In this document: positions 37,883 to 48,063 of the stretch, piece by piece
Numbering within the stretch: the stretch's first letter is position 1
How the letters are laid out: every line of letters begins with the position of its first letter
NCBI GenBank assembly: GCA_937902875.1
Contig: CALFNL010000124.1
Location: 1 to 48,063 of the forward strand
Direction: 5' to 3'
Length of the DNA: 48,063 nucleotides
Source of the DNA: an uncultured Bacteroidota bacterium
GTDB taxonomy: Bacteria > Bacteroidota > Bacteroidia > Chitinophagales > Chitinophagaceae
The notes under the pieces: model-generated
Seen by the model: the letters and a program-made list of their open reading frames with translations, nothing else
The model's database searches: none
Told to the model about the DNA's origin: nothing
Position numbers and translations under genes: made by a program

Positions 37883-38086
37883 TTAACTGTTGTGAAAAGC
37901 CGAGAATTCAAATTCATCCAGAACTACTTCAGATTGCTCTTTAGGGATAATCTTCTTCATATCTTCATAACGAGTCCTGATCCTGGAGATGAATCTTTGT
38001 TTAGCTTCAGTTCCACGAAAGGTGCCGATTAATGATGCGGTCATCAGAGCCAGCGTAATAGCCATTTTTCTTTTCATCCCTTTCAT
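37883..38086 (-). CDS. Small hypothetical protein with N-terminal hydrophobic/signal-like segment
   Basis: 67 aa: MKGMKRKMAITLALMTASLIGTFRGTEAKQRFISRIRTRYEDMKKIIPKEQSEVVLDEFEFSAFHNS, followed at about 25 bp by a strong terminator in the same orientation. Confidence 0.6.
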   Translation of the reverse strand: MKGMKRKMAITLALMTASLIGTFRGTEAKQRFISRIRTRYEDMKKIIPKEQSEVVLDEFEFSAFHNS

Positions 38087-38895
38087 AACATTTCATTTTA
38101 GAAATTCTACCATCAACATATAGACAATATATATACGCTAAATGCTGTTCCAGAGTTCGAAAAAAAACATACCACAATGTGGGTATTTCCCAGCAATATT
38201 TTCCGTTCACCTTATCAAATATCAATATCAGTCTCACCCAGGCATAATATTCATTGCCTGCTTCAAATAATTCCTGCTTCCCAATGGATAATGGACGGTC
38301 GGGAAACGCCTGTTTTATTTATGGCAACAATCAAAAGGTGAGATCCTCAATTTCCAGAATTACTCACACTTGGCATAGGACGTTTTGGAAAATAGAAAGA
38401 GCAGTCTCAATTTTCTAGAAGCACAGAAGTGTTTCTTATAATTCAAAGAAAGTGCCAGAATTTTCAGATCAATGAAAATTCGAAGTAATTTTTTATGAAA
38501 TGAAGTTGATTTAATTTCCCGGAGCAATATCACCATCTCCGGATATCCATGGAAACCGCTACCAGAGAGCTTTTGAGAAGATCCGGAATGAAAAGAATAT
38601 TTCCCGGCCTTGCTGTTGCATGGATTTAGCTGGCTGGCTGGATGGTTTAGCATTCTCCGAATTCAATTACCCAGTCAGATTCAGAACTGTGCAGGAAATG
38701 CAGCCCGGCCTTCATTCGCCGTGGCCGGCTTCATTTTCCGAAAGGCAGAATCATATGGATCAATGGAAGAATAAGCCTGAAAAAGACCGGAAGAATTAAA
38801 TGCAGGTGCCCCGGGTATAAAAATACCTTCACCAGTCAGATCCTGGCATTTCCCATTGCCTGCATAACCGGAACCCGGGTGCCTGGTTGTGGCAG

Positions 38896-39198
38896 CTAAG
38901 CCGTTGGGGTGCCAGCCTGCTTTTCTGCTGTTTTCTTACCAAACAGGTCACCCATTGTTTTTTCAATATCAGAAGAATGTTCTTTAAGGGCATCGGATCC
39001 CTTTTGGTGTAATTCCTCAAAATAATCTTTGGCCTTGTCAAAAGCTCCTTCGGCTTCATCCCTGAAATGATTGGCTTTGTCTTTTAGCGAACTCATCATT
39101 TTTTCCTTTTCCTCATCGGTCATATTGAGGTACTTGGTTAAACCAACGCCTGCGGCAGCGCCTAAAATGAATGTTGCAAGATGTTTGGAACTGATCAT
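38896..39198 (-). CDS. YtxH domain-containing protein
   Basis: MISSKHLATFILGAAAGVGLTKYLNMTDEEKEKMMSSLKDKANHFRDEAEGAFDKAKDYFEEL: one TM/Gly-rich helix followed by amphipathic charged helix. Confidence 0.8.
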   Translation of the reverse strand: MISSKHLATFILGAAAGVGLTKYLNMTDEEKEKMMSSLKDKANHFRDEAEGAFDKAKDYFEELHQKGSDALKEHSSDIEKTMGDLFGKKTAEKQAGTPTA

Positions 39199-39268
39199 GG
39201 TAAAATGTTTTTATAGTTCAACAGTTCAGGGTTAGTTTTGTTCCTAAAATTACTGAATAAGTTCCCTG

Positions 39269-40972
39269 ATGAAATATCTCCTCTTCCTGCTTTCACTTTT
39301 CGCTAACACAATCTTTGCCCAGACCAGCATTTTGTCTCCCTATCCACGCGGATATTTCAGGGACCCACTGAACATCCCCATCAGGCTTGCCGGAAATTTC
39401 GGCGAATTACGCCCCAATCACTACCACATGGGTCTTGACATCAAGACCAATAGGATTCAGAACTATTCAGTATTTGCGGCGGCCGACGGCTATATAGCCC
39501 GCGTGAAAATTGAACCTTTCGGATTTGGAAGGGCCATTTATATCAATCATCTCAATGGATACACCACGGTATATGGACATCTCAATAATTTTAACGCCAC
39601 CCTGGAACAATATGTGAAGCAGCAACAATACAGGCTTGAATCATGGGCTGTGTTCCTGGAAATACCAGACGGACTTTTCCCCGTAAAAAAAGGCGATTTC
39701 ATTGCCTACAGCGGCACCACCGGAGGATCGCAGGCGCCACATCTGCATTTTGAAATTCGGGAAACGGCTACTGATATCAATCTCAATCCGCTTCTTTTTG
39801 GATTGCCTGTACCAGATCAGATAGCACCTGAAATATTGAGGCTTGCCCTCTATGATCGTAACAGAAGCATCTACGAACAATCCCCCAAAATTATTCCTGT
39901 CAGAAAAAAAGGGAAGGCATATGTGACCGCTCCCGCGCTGATCATCACACACACCAACAAGGTGAGCCTGGCCATTACCAGCTATGACCGGCAAACAGGT
40001 TCTTCAAATCTCAATGGAATTTACCAGGCTATTTTGTATGAGAATGAATCCGAACAGATCCGATTCACCATGGATCGTATCGGCTATTACAATACCCGGA
40101 ACCTGAATGCTCATATTGATTATAAAACAAGGGCAAACGGCGGTGCATGGTTGCAGCACCTGACTGAATTGCCAGGATATCAAAACAGTATTTACCAGCG
40201 CGGGAAAGGAAATGGAGTGATAAACCTCGCCGATGGAAAAGTGCACAATATTAAGATCCTGGTGAAGGATGTTTATGGTAATAGTGCCCAACTCAGTTGC
40301 AGGCTTCAATACAGGATGCCGGTTGCCACAAAGCAGGACTATCCTGGTAAGATGTTCTACCCAGGTATGTTGAATGTGGATGGCGCTGCCGATTGTGAGT
40401 TCTATGTGAGTGAGAAAGGACTCTATGATTCCGTCCATATCAATTATAGAAAGACAGTATCTGCAAATGAACAGGTGGTTTCAGCCATTCATTCCATTGG
40501 TGAAGCATATATTCCATTGCAGGATTCGCTGGTGGTTCGCATCAAACCCGACAGGGATATAAGCCCGGAGCTTATGGACCGGGTAGTGATGCAGCGATTT
40601 GCCGGCTCAAAAAATGAGGTTCTGAAAGTTCGTTGGCAAAGAGGATGGGCCTCGGCCGCATTCAGGGAGTTCGGGAATTTTCAATTGGTGGTGGATAGCT
40701 TTCCACCCCAAATCAGCCCGGTTGGTTGGACTAATGGAGCCGATATCAGTAAGGCAAGCCGGATCACCATAGCAGTAGATGACAATTTAAAGACTTACAA
40801 GAATTTCAGGGCCGAACTAGACGGTAAATGGCTTCGATTTACCAATGATAAAGGCGGCAATTTCATTTATATCTTTGACGAAAATTGCCGACCCGGTGCA
40901 CATGAATTAAGAATCAGGGTGGAAGACGAAGCAGGCAATTCCCAATCAGAAACATTCAGATTCCTCAGATAA
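39269..40972 (+). CDS. M23 family metallopeptidase
   Basis: Signal peptide; NHYHMGLDIKT, GYTTVYGHLNNF, APHLHFEIRET (HxH) LytM/M23 motifs. Confidence 0.94.
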   Translation: MKYLLFLLSLFANTIFAQTSILSPYPRGYFRDPLNIPIRLAGNFGELRPNHYHMGLDIKTNRIQNYSVFAAADGYIARVKIEPFGFGRAIYINHLNGYTTVYGHLNNFNATLEQYVKQQQYRLESWAVFLEIPDGLFPVKKGDFIAYSGTTGGSQAPHLHFEIRETATDINLNPLLFGLPVPDQIAPEILRLALYDRNRSIYEQSPKIIPVRKKGKAYVTAPALIITHTNKVSLAITSYDRQTGSSNLNGIYQAILYENESEQIRFTMDRIGYYNTRNLNAHIDYKTRANGGAWLQHLTELPGYQNSIYQRGKGNGVINLADGKVHNIKILVKDVYGNSAQLSCRLQYRMPVATKQDYPGKMFYPGMLNVDGAADCEFYVSEKGLYDSVHINYRKTVSANEQVVSAIHSIGEAYIPLQDSLVVRIKPDRDISPELMDRVVMQRFAGSKNEVLKVRWQRGWASAAFREFGNFQLVVDSFPPQISPVGWTNGADISKASRITIAVDDNLKTYKNFRAELDGKWLRFTNDKGGNFIYIFDENCRPGAHELRIRVEDEAGNSQSETFRFLR

Positions 40973-41041
40973 ATAAGGATCATGAGGCCTCGCAAGATCA
41001 TTCTGTATTTGCAATGAGGAAAAATTAAACTCCTGATATTT

Positions 41042-41521
41042 ATGCTCAAAGTTAAAGAAGGAGACAAGGCCCCGGCTTTCAGGGGTATAGACCAGGATGG
41101 GAAAAAAATCAGCCTGGCCGATTACAAAGGGAAAAAAATCGTTCTCTATTTTTATCCCGAAGACGATACACCAACCTGCACGATACAGGCATGCAACCTG
41201 CGGGATAATTATACTCTTCTTAAAAGAAACGGATTAACGATATTGGGTGTGAGTGCAGATACTTCCGCCAGGCACAAGAAATTCGAGGCCAAATATAAAC
41301 TTCCTTTCACCCTGATAGCAGACCCTGATCATGCCATCATTGACAAATATGGAGTTTGGGGCGAAAAACAATTGTACGGACGAAAATATATGGGTCTCCA
41401 CCGCACTACTTTTCTAATTGATGAAAAAGGGATTATCAGGAAAATTTTTTTGAAGCCCAGGAATAAGCAGCATGCCGAAGAAATTGTGAAAGCCTGGAAT
41501 GAATTGGAGAATAAAAAATAG
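41042..41521 (+). CDS. bcp: Thioredoxin-dependent thiol peroxidase (Bcp/PrxQ peroxiredoxin)
   Basis: VLYFYPEDDTPTCTIQACNLRDNYTLLKRNGLTILGVSADTSARHKKFEAKYKLPFTLIAD. Confidence 0.96.
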   Translation: MLKVKEGDKAPAFRGIDQDGKKISLADYKGKKIVLYFYPEDDTPTCTIQACNLRDNYTLLKRNGLTILGVSADTSARHKKFEAKYKLPFTLIADPDHAIIDKYGVWGEKQLYGRKYMGLHRTTFLIDEKGIIRKIFLKPRNKQHAEEIVKAWNELENKK

Positions 41522-41666
41522 GCGAGTGGTTTAGTGGCGATTTGAATGGACCCGGAACATGGTTCAACTTCTTCTGGTTCGGAATAATATTGGCGACTCA
41601 GCATACCAACAATACGTAGCTTCTCAATGGTCTTGATTCCAATCCAGGCAACAAAACAGAAAGTAC

Positions 41667-42413
41667 TTAACGAAGGCCCAGCCACTCCACTTCACCAAAG
41701 TCGAATTCCTGCTCAAAGCCTCTTTCAACTATTAATTTCCCCTGGCTGCTCACGGATCTCACAAAAGCTTCAAAAACTATATTGTCCTTCTTGAGTCTCA
41801 CCGGTTCATTAAGCCTGAATAACCTGGATCTGTATTCTTCAAGAATGGCCTCACCTGCATTTGTGATCAGTTGCGAATATCTTTTCTCCAGAAATGCGGT
41901 CAGTTCCGCAACAAGAACATTGAGGTCATAGTCCTTGCCAGTTATCTGCTTCAATGAAATGGCATTGGGAACAGGATCGGGGAAATGGATCTGGTTAATA
42001 TTGATTCCAATACCAACCACGGCATAAAGCCATTCTGGTCCATGAATTAGGTTCTCTATCAGGATGCCTCCTGCCTTTCTGTCATCCCAATAAATATCAT
42101 TGGGCCATTTTATGCTTGTAGGTTCCCCAGCATAAGAGGCAAAAAAATCCAGGCAAGCCAGGGAAACAGCCGCATTCAGGAGGAAGGTTTGAGAGGGGCG
42201 CAGTTCATGGGGCTCCAATACAAGGCTCATCATGATATTCAGGCCAGGTTCGGATTTCCATTGTTTTCCTCTCTGGCCTTTTCCCTCGGTTTGATCCAAT
42301 GCAAAGTAGATAGTGCCATGCGTTGTCAAACGAGCATGAACCCTTGCCATGGCATAGTTGTTGGTGCTGTTTATACACGGTAAAATAACCAGTGAATGGC
42401 CGAATGATTGCAT
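41667..42413 (-). CDS. birA: Biotin--[acetyl-CoA-carboxylase] ligase
   Basis: DQTEGKGQRGKQWKSEPGLNIMMSLVL; IKWPNDIYWDDRKAGGILIE; YAVVGIGININQ. No N-terminal HTH. Confidence 0.94.
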   Translation of the reverse strand: MQSFGHSLVILPCINSTNNYAMARVHARLTTHGTIYFALDQTEGKGQRGKQWKSEPGLNIMMSLVLEPHELRPSQTFLLNAAVSLACLDFFASYAGEPTSIKWPNDIYWDDRKAGGILIENLIHGPEWLYAVVGIGININQIHFPDPVPNAISLKQITGKDYDLNVLVAELTAFLEKRYSQLITNAGEAILEEYRSRLFRLNEPVRLKKDNIVFEAFVRSVSSQGKLIVERGFEQEFDFGEVEWLGLR

Positions 42414-42760
42414 CGGTGGATAAGGAATTAATTCCTATTTTTGAGCAAGTTAGGAATTAGGCGGAATTGTGGAGGCTGACAAAATGGAAGCATATTCAGG
42501 AAGAGCAGGAAAAAGTGATTTTTGTGGGTTGAAAATGCGGAAATAGTCTGGCCAAATGAGGGTGCAAGACCCGTTTTCGGTTCAGCCACCGGAAAGGAAA
42601 AGCAGGCAGGATAAGCGATACATCAAAGCTGTTCATGAAATTTGTGGCAGAGCATGATGCAAATCCCGGGACCTTCAAGGCCGGGTTTATCTAAACCGGC
42701 CCCAAAATAAAGACCATCAAACCAACCAGTGACAACTGGCAAACTTAAAACTGAATTGTA

Positions 42761-43162
42761 TTGGCAGCATTACAGGCTTTAGCTACCCGTCCCAAACAGG
42801 CAGCCAAATTGACGAGGAATAGTAAGTTTTTTAAAACCATTATCAACGCTATCCAGGAAAAGAAGGGCGAAAACATTGTATCACTGGACCTGCACAAGGT
42901 ACATGAGGCAGTCGCAGATTTTTTTATCATTTGCGAGGCCACATCACATGTGCAGGTAAAGGCAATTGCAAATGCAGTGGAGGAAGAGGTAAGGAAGAAT
43001 TGCGCTGAATTACCATACAAACATGAGGGCTACCAGGCCCTGCAATGGGTACTGATTGACTATGTGAATGTGGTGGTTCACATTTTTTTACCCGAAATAA
43101 GGAGGTTTTACAGGTTAGAGGAAATGTGGAGTGATGGCGATATGGTGGAGCATGAGGATTGA
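42761..43162 (+). CDS. rsfS: Ribosome silencing factor
   Basis: IINAIQEKKGENIVSLDLHKVHEAVADFFIICEATSHVQVKAIANAVEEEV...GYQALQWVLIDYVNVVVHIFLPEIRRFYRLEEMWSD. Confidence 0.94.
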   Translation: MAALQALATRPKQAAKLTRNSKFFKTIINAIQEKKGENIVSLDLHKVHEAVADFFIICEATSHVQVKAIANAVEEEVRKNCAELPYKHEGYQALQWVLIDYVNVVVHIFLPEIRRFYRLEEMWSDGDMVEHED

Positions 43163-43276
43163 ATTGAGGGGGCTTAGCATTTTGTATTTAACTCCAATCG
43201 TTCCGCACTTGGATTTTTAACACAACAAATTGAGCAATATCTTTATTAATATTAATTACTAAGCGAAGTAAGTATT

Positions 43277-45364
43277 ATGGCACAGGAAAATGATCAGGGC
43301 AGAATGCCAGGATTTAAGAGAAATGAAGGAGGAGACGATAAGTCACCCAAGCGAGGGCCAAGATTCAGCATATACTGGATATATGGTATTGTAGCTGTTG
43401 TGCTGGTTGGATACCAGCTTTTTAAAGGAGTCAATACTCCCGCAACCGTTACAAATGACCTTGTTTTCCGGCAAAAAATGCTCTCCAATAACGACGTGGA
43501 AAAGCTGGAACTCGTTCGAAACAAGGATCTGGTGAGGGTTTATATAAAGAAAGACAGCTTAAACAAGAGCATGTACAGGGAACTATTGGGCGATAAATTT
43601 GCCATGGCTGCAAAGCAGGATGCACCCCAATTTCAGTTTGACGTGCCTGATGCTAAAACCTACACTGAAAAGACTCTCTCAGATTTCTACAAGTCAAACC
43701 CCGGCGTACAGGAAGTGCCGGTTAAAATAGTGAGTGATCCGGAATGGTTCGGACCCATACTTAATATTGTATTCCCATTTCTCATGCTGGCCCTGCTTTT
43801 TGTGCTCATGATGCGCAAAGTGGGTGGCCCGGGTGGTGGGGGCGGTCCCGGTGGAATATTCAATATCGGCAAATCCAAAGCTACTTTGTTTGAAAAAGGA
43901 ACAAAAGTGAATATCACTTTTGCAGATGTGGCAGGCCTGGAAGAAGCCAAACAGGAGGTCATGGAAATAGTGGACTTCCTGAAGAATCCCAAGAAATATA
44001 CTGCCCTTGGGGGAAAGATTCCCAAGGGAGCCCTGCTGGTAGGCCCTCCCGGTACCGGCAAAACCCTGCTTGCAAAAGCAATGGCGGGGGAGGCACAGGT
44101 GCCCTTCTTCAGCATGAGCGGTTCCGATTTTGTGGAACTGTTCGTGGGTGTGGGAGCAAGCCGCGTTAGAGACCTGTTCAAACAGGCACGTGAAAAAGCG
44201 CCTTGTATCATTTTTATAGATGAAATCGATGCCATTGGCCGCGCGAGAGGAAAGAATATGATGATGAGCAATGATGAAAGAGAAAATACATTGAACCAGT
44301 TATTGGTGGAGATGGATGGATTTGGAACTGACAGCGGAATCATCATCCTGGCCGCGACCAACCGGCCCGATGTATTGGATAGCGCCCTGCTGAGACCCGG
44401 AAGGTTCGACAGGCAAATCACCATCGACAAACCTGATGTAAGAGGCAGGGAAGAAATTTTCCTGGTTCACTTAAAGCCCATTAAAAAATCAGCCAAACTG
44501 GATGTTCATAAACTGGCCGAACAAACACCCGGATTTGCCGGCGCCGATATTGCCAACGTTTGTAATGAAGCCGCGTTGATAGCTGCCCGTAAGGGAAAGA
44601 GTGAAGTGGAAATGGATGATTTCCAGGATGCGATTGACAGGGTGATCGGAGGCCTCGAGAAGAAGAACAAGATCATATCTCCCGATGAAAAGGAGATCAT
44701 TGCCTACCATGAAGCAGGCCACGCGGTTTGCGGATGGTACCTCGAGCATGCCTACCCTCTCTTAAAAGTGACAATTGTACCCAGGGGATCGGCGGCGCTT
44801 GGTTACGCGCAGTACACGCCCAAGGAACAATACTTATATAATACGGATCAATTGATGGATCAGATATGCATGACACTCGGCGGAAGGGCATCTGAAGAGA
44901 TCTTTTTCGGGAAAATTTCCACAGGCGCGAGCAATGACCTGCAGCAAATCACCAAAATCGCCTATTCAATGGTTACTGTATATGGAATGAATGATAAGAT
45001 CGGTAATATCAGTTACTATGATCCGCAACAGGAAAATTATTTTACCAAACCATTCAGTGAAGAAACCGGGAAATTAATAGATGAAGAGGTGCGAAAGCTG
45101 ATTGAAAAGGCTTACGTACTTACCAAGAAACTCCTCATCGAAAAAAGGCAGCAGGTGGAGATCATTGCCAAACAATTACTCACCCGCGAAGTATTGTTTC
45201 AAAGCGACCTGGAGCAGTTGATTGGCAAGAGGCCCTATGAAGAAAAGAAACCTGCCGACGTAGTACACGACCTCCCAGACAGTCATCATGCCGTAACCAA
45301 CGGAACCGAAGATGGTGAGGGCATAAGCGCTGAAGTGCCACCCGCAGAAAGCGTTCCTAAATAG
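43277..45364 (+). CDS. ftsH: ATP-dependent zinc metalloprotease FtsH
   Basis: [77 protein letters not shown]. Confidence 0.98.
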   Translation: MAQENDQGRMPGFKRNEGGDDKSPKRGPRFSIYWIYGIVAVVLVGYQLFKGVNTPATVTNDLVFRQKMLSNNDVEKLELVRNKDLVRVYIKKDSLNKSMYRELLGDKFAMAAKQDAPQFQFDVPDAKTYTEKTLSDFYKSNPGVQEVPVKIVSDPEWFGPILNIVFPFLMLALLFVLMMRKVGGPGGGGGPGGIFNIGKSKATLFEKGTKVNITFADVAGLEEAKQEVMEIVDFLKNPKKYTALGGKIPKGALLVGPPGTGKTLLAKAMAGEAQVPFFSMSGSDFVELFVGVGASRVRDLFKQAREKAPCIIFIDEIDAIGRARGKNMMMSNDERENTLNQLLVEMDGFGTDSGIIILAATNRPDVLDSALLRPGRFDRQITIDKPDVRGREEIFLVHLKPIKKSAKLDVHKLAEQTPGFAGADIANVCNEAALIAARKGKSEVEMDDFQDAIDRVIGGLEKKNKIISPDEKEIIAYHEAGHAVCGWYLEHAYPLLKVTIVPRGSAALGYAQYTPKEQYLYNTDQLMDQICMTLGGRASEEIFFGKISTGASNDLQQITKIAYSMVTVYGMNDKIGNISYYDPQQENYFTKPFSEETGKLIDEEVRKLIEKAYVLTKKLLIEKRQQVEIIAKQLLTREVLFQSDLEQLIGKRPYEEKKPADVVHDLPDSHHAVTNGTEDGEGISAEVPPAESVPK

Positions 45365-45378
45365 TAATCCACATCATA

Positions 45379-46023
45379 ATGAAGATATCCCCTGCAAAGG
45401 AAAATATTCTAAAAAAAATACGCAAGGCACTGAGCACACCGGTGCCTTTGCCTTTTCCCCAGAGCGAAGGAAATAATACCGTATTCCAGCCCGCTACGGA
45501 GGAACTCGAATTGATTTTCGCGGAGGAATTCAGCAAATTGCAGGGGAAATTCGTGTACTGCGCAGGTTATAGGGAATTGGCGGATCAACTCTCGGCCCTG
45601 GTGAGGCAAATGAAATGGTCAGAGATCTATTGCGTGGAAGAAGACATTAAGGCTAAACTTGCCGAGCAGGGATATGCGCAATTCTCAGAAAGGCCACTCG
45701 AATCCTCTCATGCAGCTATCACGGGCTGCGAATTGCTGATTGCCAGAACCGGCACAATTGTAATGAGCAGCGCCATGCAAAGCGGGCGCACAACCAGTGT
45801 TTATGCACCCGTTCATATATGTATCGCCGGTATGAACCAGTTGGTGTATGATGTTAGAGAAGGCCTGCAGAAATTAAAGGAAAAATATAAAGGGAAGATG
45901 CCCTCCTTTATCACCTTCGCGTCGGGACCCAGCCGCACGGCAGATATTGAAAAGACCCTGGTGGTTGGCGTACACGGGCCCAAAGAAGTCTTTGTCTTTC
46001 TTCTCGATCAGCCAACTCCCTGA
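45379..46023 (+). CDS. LUD domain-containing protein (LutC/YkgG-like)
   Basis: ITGCELLIARTGTIVMSSAMQSGRTTSVYAPVHICIA; FASGPSRTADIEKTLVVGVHGPKEVFVFLL. Confidence 0.9.
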   Translation: MKISPAKENILKKIRKALSTPVPLPFPQSEGNNTVFQPATEELELIFAEEFSKLQGKFVYCAGYRELADQLSALVRQMKWSEIYCVEEDIKAKLAEQGYAQFSERPLESSHAAITGCELLIARTGTIVMSSAMQSGRTTSVYAPVHICIAGMNQLVYDVREGLQKLKEKYKGKMPSFITFASGPSRTADIEKTLVVGVHGPKEVFVFLLDQPTP

Positions 46024-46052
46024 CGCAAAAATTAAATTGCTATTTTTACCCG

Positions 46053-46811
46053 ATGCAAATCCCTCCAGATAAGCGAGTATATTTCCTTTCTGATTTTCAT
46101 TTGGGTGTGCCTGATAGACTCACCAGTATCCAGAGAGAAAAATTACTGGTGAAATTTCTGAATGAAATCAGGCATGACGCCGCCGCTATTTTCATAGTAG
46201 GCGATCTCTTCGATTTCTGGTATGAATACAAAAAAGTGGTGCCAAAGGGATTCGTACGCATACTGGGAAAAATGGCGGAGATTGCGGATACAGGAGTGCC
46301 AGTCTATTTTTTTGTTGGCAATCACGATATGTGGATGAACGGGTATTTTGAATCAGAATTGAATATCCCGGTATATCACGAACCCCAGGAATTCGAATTC
46401 AACGGGAAAAAATTCCTGATAGGACATGGGGATGGCTTGGGCCCCGGCGACCAGGGATATAAATTCCTGAAAAAAATATTCCGTAATAAAATTTGCAGGT
46501 GGTTATTTGGTGTACTTCCCCCATTCGTGGGAATGGGGCTCGCTCATTATTTCAGCCGATCCAGCAGGGCGGCCACCGGCAAAGATGATTCACATTTCCT
46601 GGGGGAAGATCAGGAATGGCTAATTGTTTATTGCAGGGAGGTGCTTCAAAAAAAGCATTTTGACTATTTCATTTTCGGTCATCGCCACCTGCCCATAGAT
46701 TTCAGGCTGAATAATGAGAGCAGGTATATCAATCTGGGTGACTGGATACGTTATAACAGCTATGCGGTATTCGATGGCGTTAATCTGGAATTGAAATATT
46801 ACGAAAAGTGA
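46053..46811 (+). CDS. lpxH: UDP-2,3-diacylglucosamine diphosphatase (LpxH-like metallophosphatase)
   Basis: FLSDFHLG, FIVGDLFDFWYEY, FVGNHDMWM, IGHGDGLGPGDQGYKFLKKIFRNK, FIFGHRHLP. Confidence 0.9.
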   Translation: MQIPPDKRVYFLSDFHLGVPDRLTSIQREKLLVKFLNEIRHDAAAIFIVGDLFDFWYEYKKVVPKGFVRILGKMAEIADTGVPVYFFVGNHDMWMNGYFESELNIPVYHEPQEFEFNGKKFLIGHGDGLGPGDQGYKFLKKIFRNKICRWLFGVLPPFVGMGLAHYFSRSSRAATGKDDSHFLGEDQEWLIVYCREVLQKKHFDYFIFGHRHLPIDFRLNNESRYINLGDWIRYNSYAVFDGVNLELKYYEK

Positions 46812-47617
46812 AGAACCTGATCTGGCTCATATTATTCATGCTGGTGCTGATTTGCGTGCAGGCGCAGACCGATTCTGCCTTCAAATTGAAGCAGATCTAT
46901 GAGGCCGTTGTGAATGATTTCGCCGTGGATAACCTGGGAAATCTTTACATCATCACACCCACTGATCAGCTAAAAAAGCTGAATGCAAAAGGAGATTCGG
47001 TAGGAATATTCAATGAGGTGCGTCGTTTTGGAACACTTTATTCAATGGACGTTACCAATCCAATGAAGCTGATCTTGTATTACAAGGATTTTTCTACCAT
47101 TGTAATGCTAGACAGGTTCCTGAATACTATCAACGTCATAGACCTGCGCACACATGGTATTTTGCAGGCGAAGGCCGTGGCGCTTTCTTACGATAACAAT
47201 GTTTGGATATATGATGAACAGGCGGCCAAATTGAAGAAGCTTGGTGACGACGGAAGATTACTGAGTGAAACAGTGGACCTGCGGCAGGCCATGGATGAAC
47301 CGCCTATACCCGAAAGAATTATCGACCGCGACGGATACGTTTATTTGTGTGATAGCAGCCGGGGAATATTTTCATTCGACTATTATGGCTCCTTCAGGAA
47401 CAGGCTCCCCATCCTGCACCTGCAGGATGTACAGGTGATTGGAAAAACCATAGTGGGCAGGCAGGATGACCATTTCGTAAGCTATACCCTGGGTACTCTC
47501 GAGCTCAGGGAATCCTCACTTCCCAAATCAATACTGAAATCGAAAAAGCTCATTATTATGCCGCAGGGAATATATGCGTTGGCTAATGACAGGATCGGGT
47601 TATATTCCTTCAAATGA
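46808..47617 (+). CDS. Secreted hypothetical protein, possibly beta-propeller-like
   Basis: Signal peptide LIWLILFMLVLICVQAQ; repeated short beta segments (FAVDNLGNLYIITPTDQLKKLNAKGDSV; NVWIYDEQAAKLKKLGDDGRLL; DRDGYVYLCDSSRGIFSFDYYGSF). GTGA overlap with lpxH. Confidence 0.65.
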   Translation: MKNLIWLILFMLVLICVQAQTDSAFKLKQIYEAVVNDFAVDNLGNLYIITPTDQLKKLNAKGDSVGIFNEVRRFGTLYSMDVTNPMKLILYYKDFSTIVMLDRFLNTINVIDLRTHGILQAKAVALSYDNNVWIYDEQAAKLKKLGDDGRLLSETVDLRQAMDEPPIPERIIDRDGYVYLCDSSRGIFSFDYYGSFRNRLPILHLQDVQVIGKTIVGRQDDHFVSYTLGTLELRESSLPKSILKSKKLIIMPQGIYALANDRIGLYSFK

Positions 47618-47669
47618 ATTATCTGGTAATTTTGTCCCCATTCTATCAGGGGACGCAAAATGATTGGAT

Positions 47670-48063
47670 ATGAATAATTTTTTCGACAGGATAGTTCTGG
47701 ATAACCGGATGGGGGATTATTGTATTGTGCTTGCGGTGATGCTGACAGTTTATATTCTCAAGAAATTCTTCAGCAAACCACTGGCCAGGGCAATTATAGT
47801 AAGTATGAGAGTGGTGGGTAGAGAGATTGACGAGAAGGCTTTTGTGGACCTCATTCTGGAACCTTTGGAAATTTTCCTTGTGCTGCTCGCTTCCATTATC
47901 GCATTGTCTACTTTGAATTTTCCCAGTGTTCTATATTATAAATTCTTCAGGAGCGATACCAAAAGCGCTTTGGACACGCTGGCAATTTCCGTTCTGATCA
48001 TCACTTTTTTCTGGGTTCTATTACGCATGATCGATTACCTCTCGATTGTGATGGAAAAAAAAG
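47670..48063 (+). CDS. Membrane protein, probable mechanosensitive ion channel (MscS) family, truncated by window end
   Basis: Manual translation: MNNFFDRIVLDNRMGDYCIVLAVMLTVYILKKFFSKPLARAIIVSMRVVGREIDEKAFVDLILEPLEIFLVLLASIIALSTL...; open to the window end. Confidence 0.65.
   Translation, partial: MNNFFDRIVLDNRMGDYCIVLAVMLTVYILKKFFSKPLARAIIVSMRVVGREIDEKAFVDLILEPLEIFLVLLASIIALSTLNFPSVLYYKFFRSDTKSALDTLAISVLIITFFWVLLRMIDYLSIVMEKK

Noticed and set aside
38629-38648. Short (TGGC/CTGG)n run near 38.63 kb
   Set aside because: Only about three imperfect units; not a meaningful repeat array.
43687-44430. 247-aa minus-strand ORF
   Set aside because: Antisense to the ftsH AAA+ domain; low-complexity Ser/Pro-rich translation, no domain.
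1-48063. CRISPR array, phage, transposon, restriction/defence or toxin-antitoxin module
   Set aside because: No regularly spaced repeats, transposases, integrases or recognised defence proteins were seen; gene content is core-genome-like.
1-48063. tRNA, rRNA, tmRNA or SRP RNA genes
   Set aside because: Looked for typical conserved words by eye in the intergenic gaps; none convincing. A tRNAscan/Infernal run would be decisive.

Overview
48 kb Bacteroidota-type chromosomal window, most consistent with a Chitinophagaceae-like organism (inferred from protein style, TAnnTTTG promoter-like motifs and gldE/gldD). It is mostly housekeeping and core-genome content: PBP4-type DacB (partial), an ECF sigma factor with a large transmembrane/beta-barrel partner, MutL, a GH3-serine hydrolase fusion, RicT/PSP1, HolB, Gpx, ComF, RadA, Zn-peptidase, RNase G, HU, MutY, SSB, GldE, GldD, DUF3109, LutB, polysaccharide deacetylase-like, EamA, PurH, ComEC, CarB, M23 peptidase, Bcp, BirA, RsfS, FtsH, LutC-like, LpxH and a partial MscS-like channel. 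I see no CRISPR array, transposase, phage module, rRNA or convincing tRNA. The observations most worth checking are: (1) an ECF sigma factor translationally coupled to one protein combining an anti-sigma-like N-terminus, a TM helix, a ~300-aa disordered linker and a C-terminal beta-barrel-like domain; (2) a 31-aa basic microprotein (AURKAIP1/COX24/mS38-like) missing from the ORF track; (3) a terminator-like hairpin directly downstream of a putative carB promoter; (4) a ~99-bp imperfect inverted repeat and other structured intergenic DNA. I do not see a clearly new defence or biosynthetic system. All homology calls are from reading the protein sequences; no database search was run.
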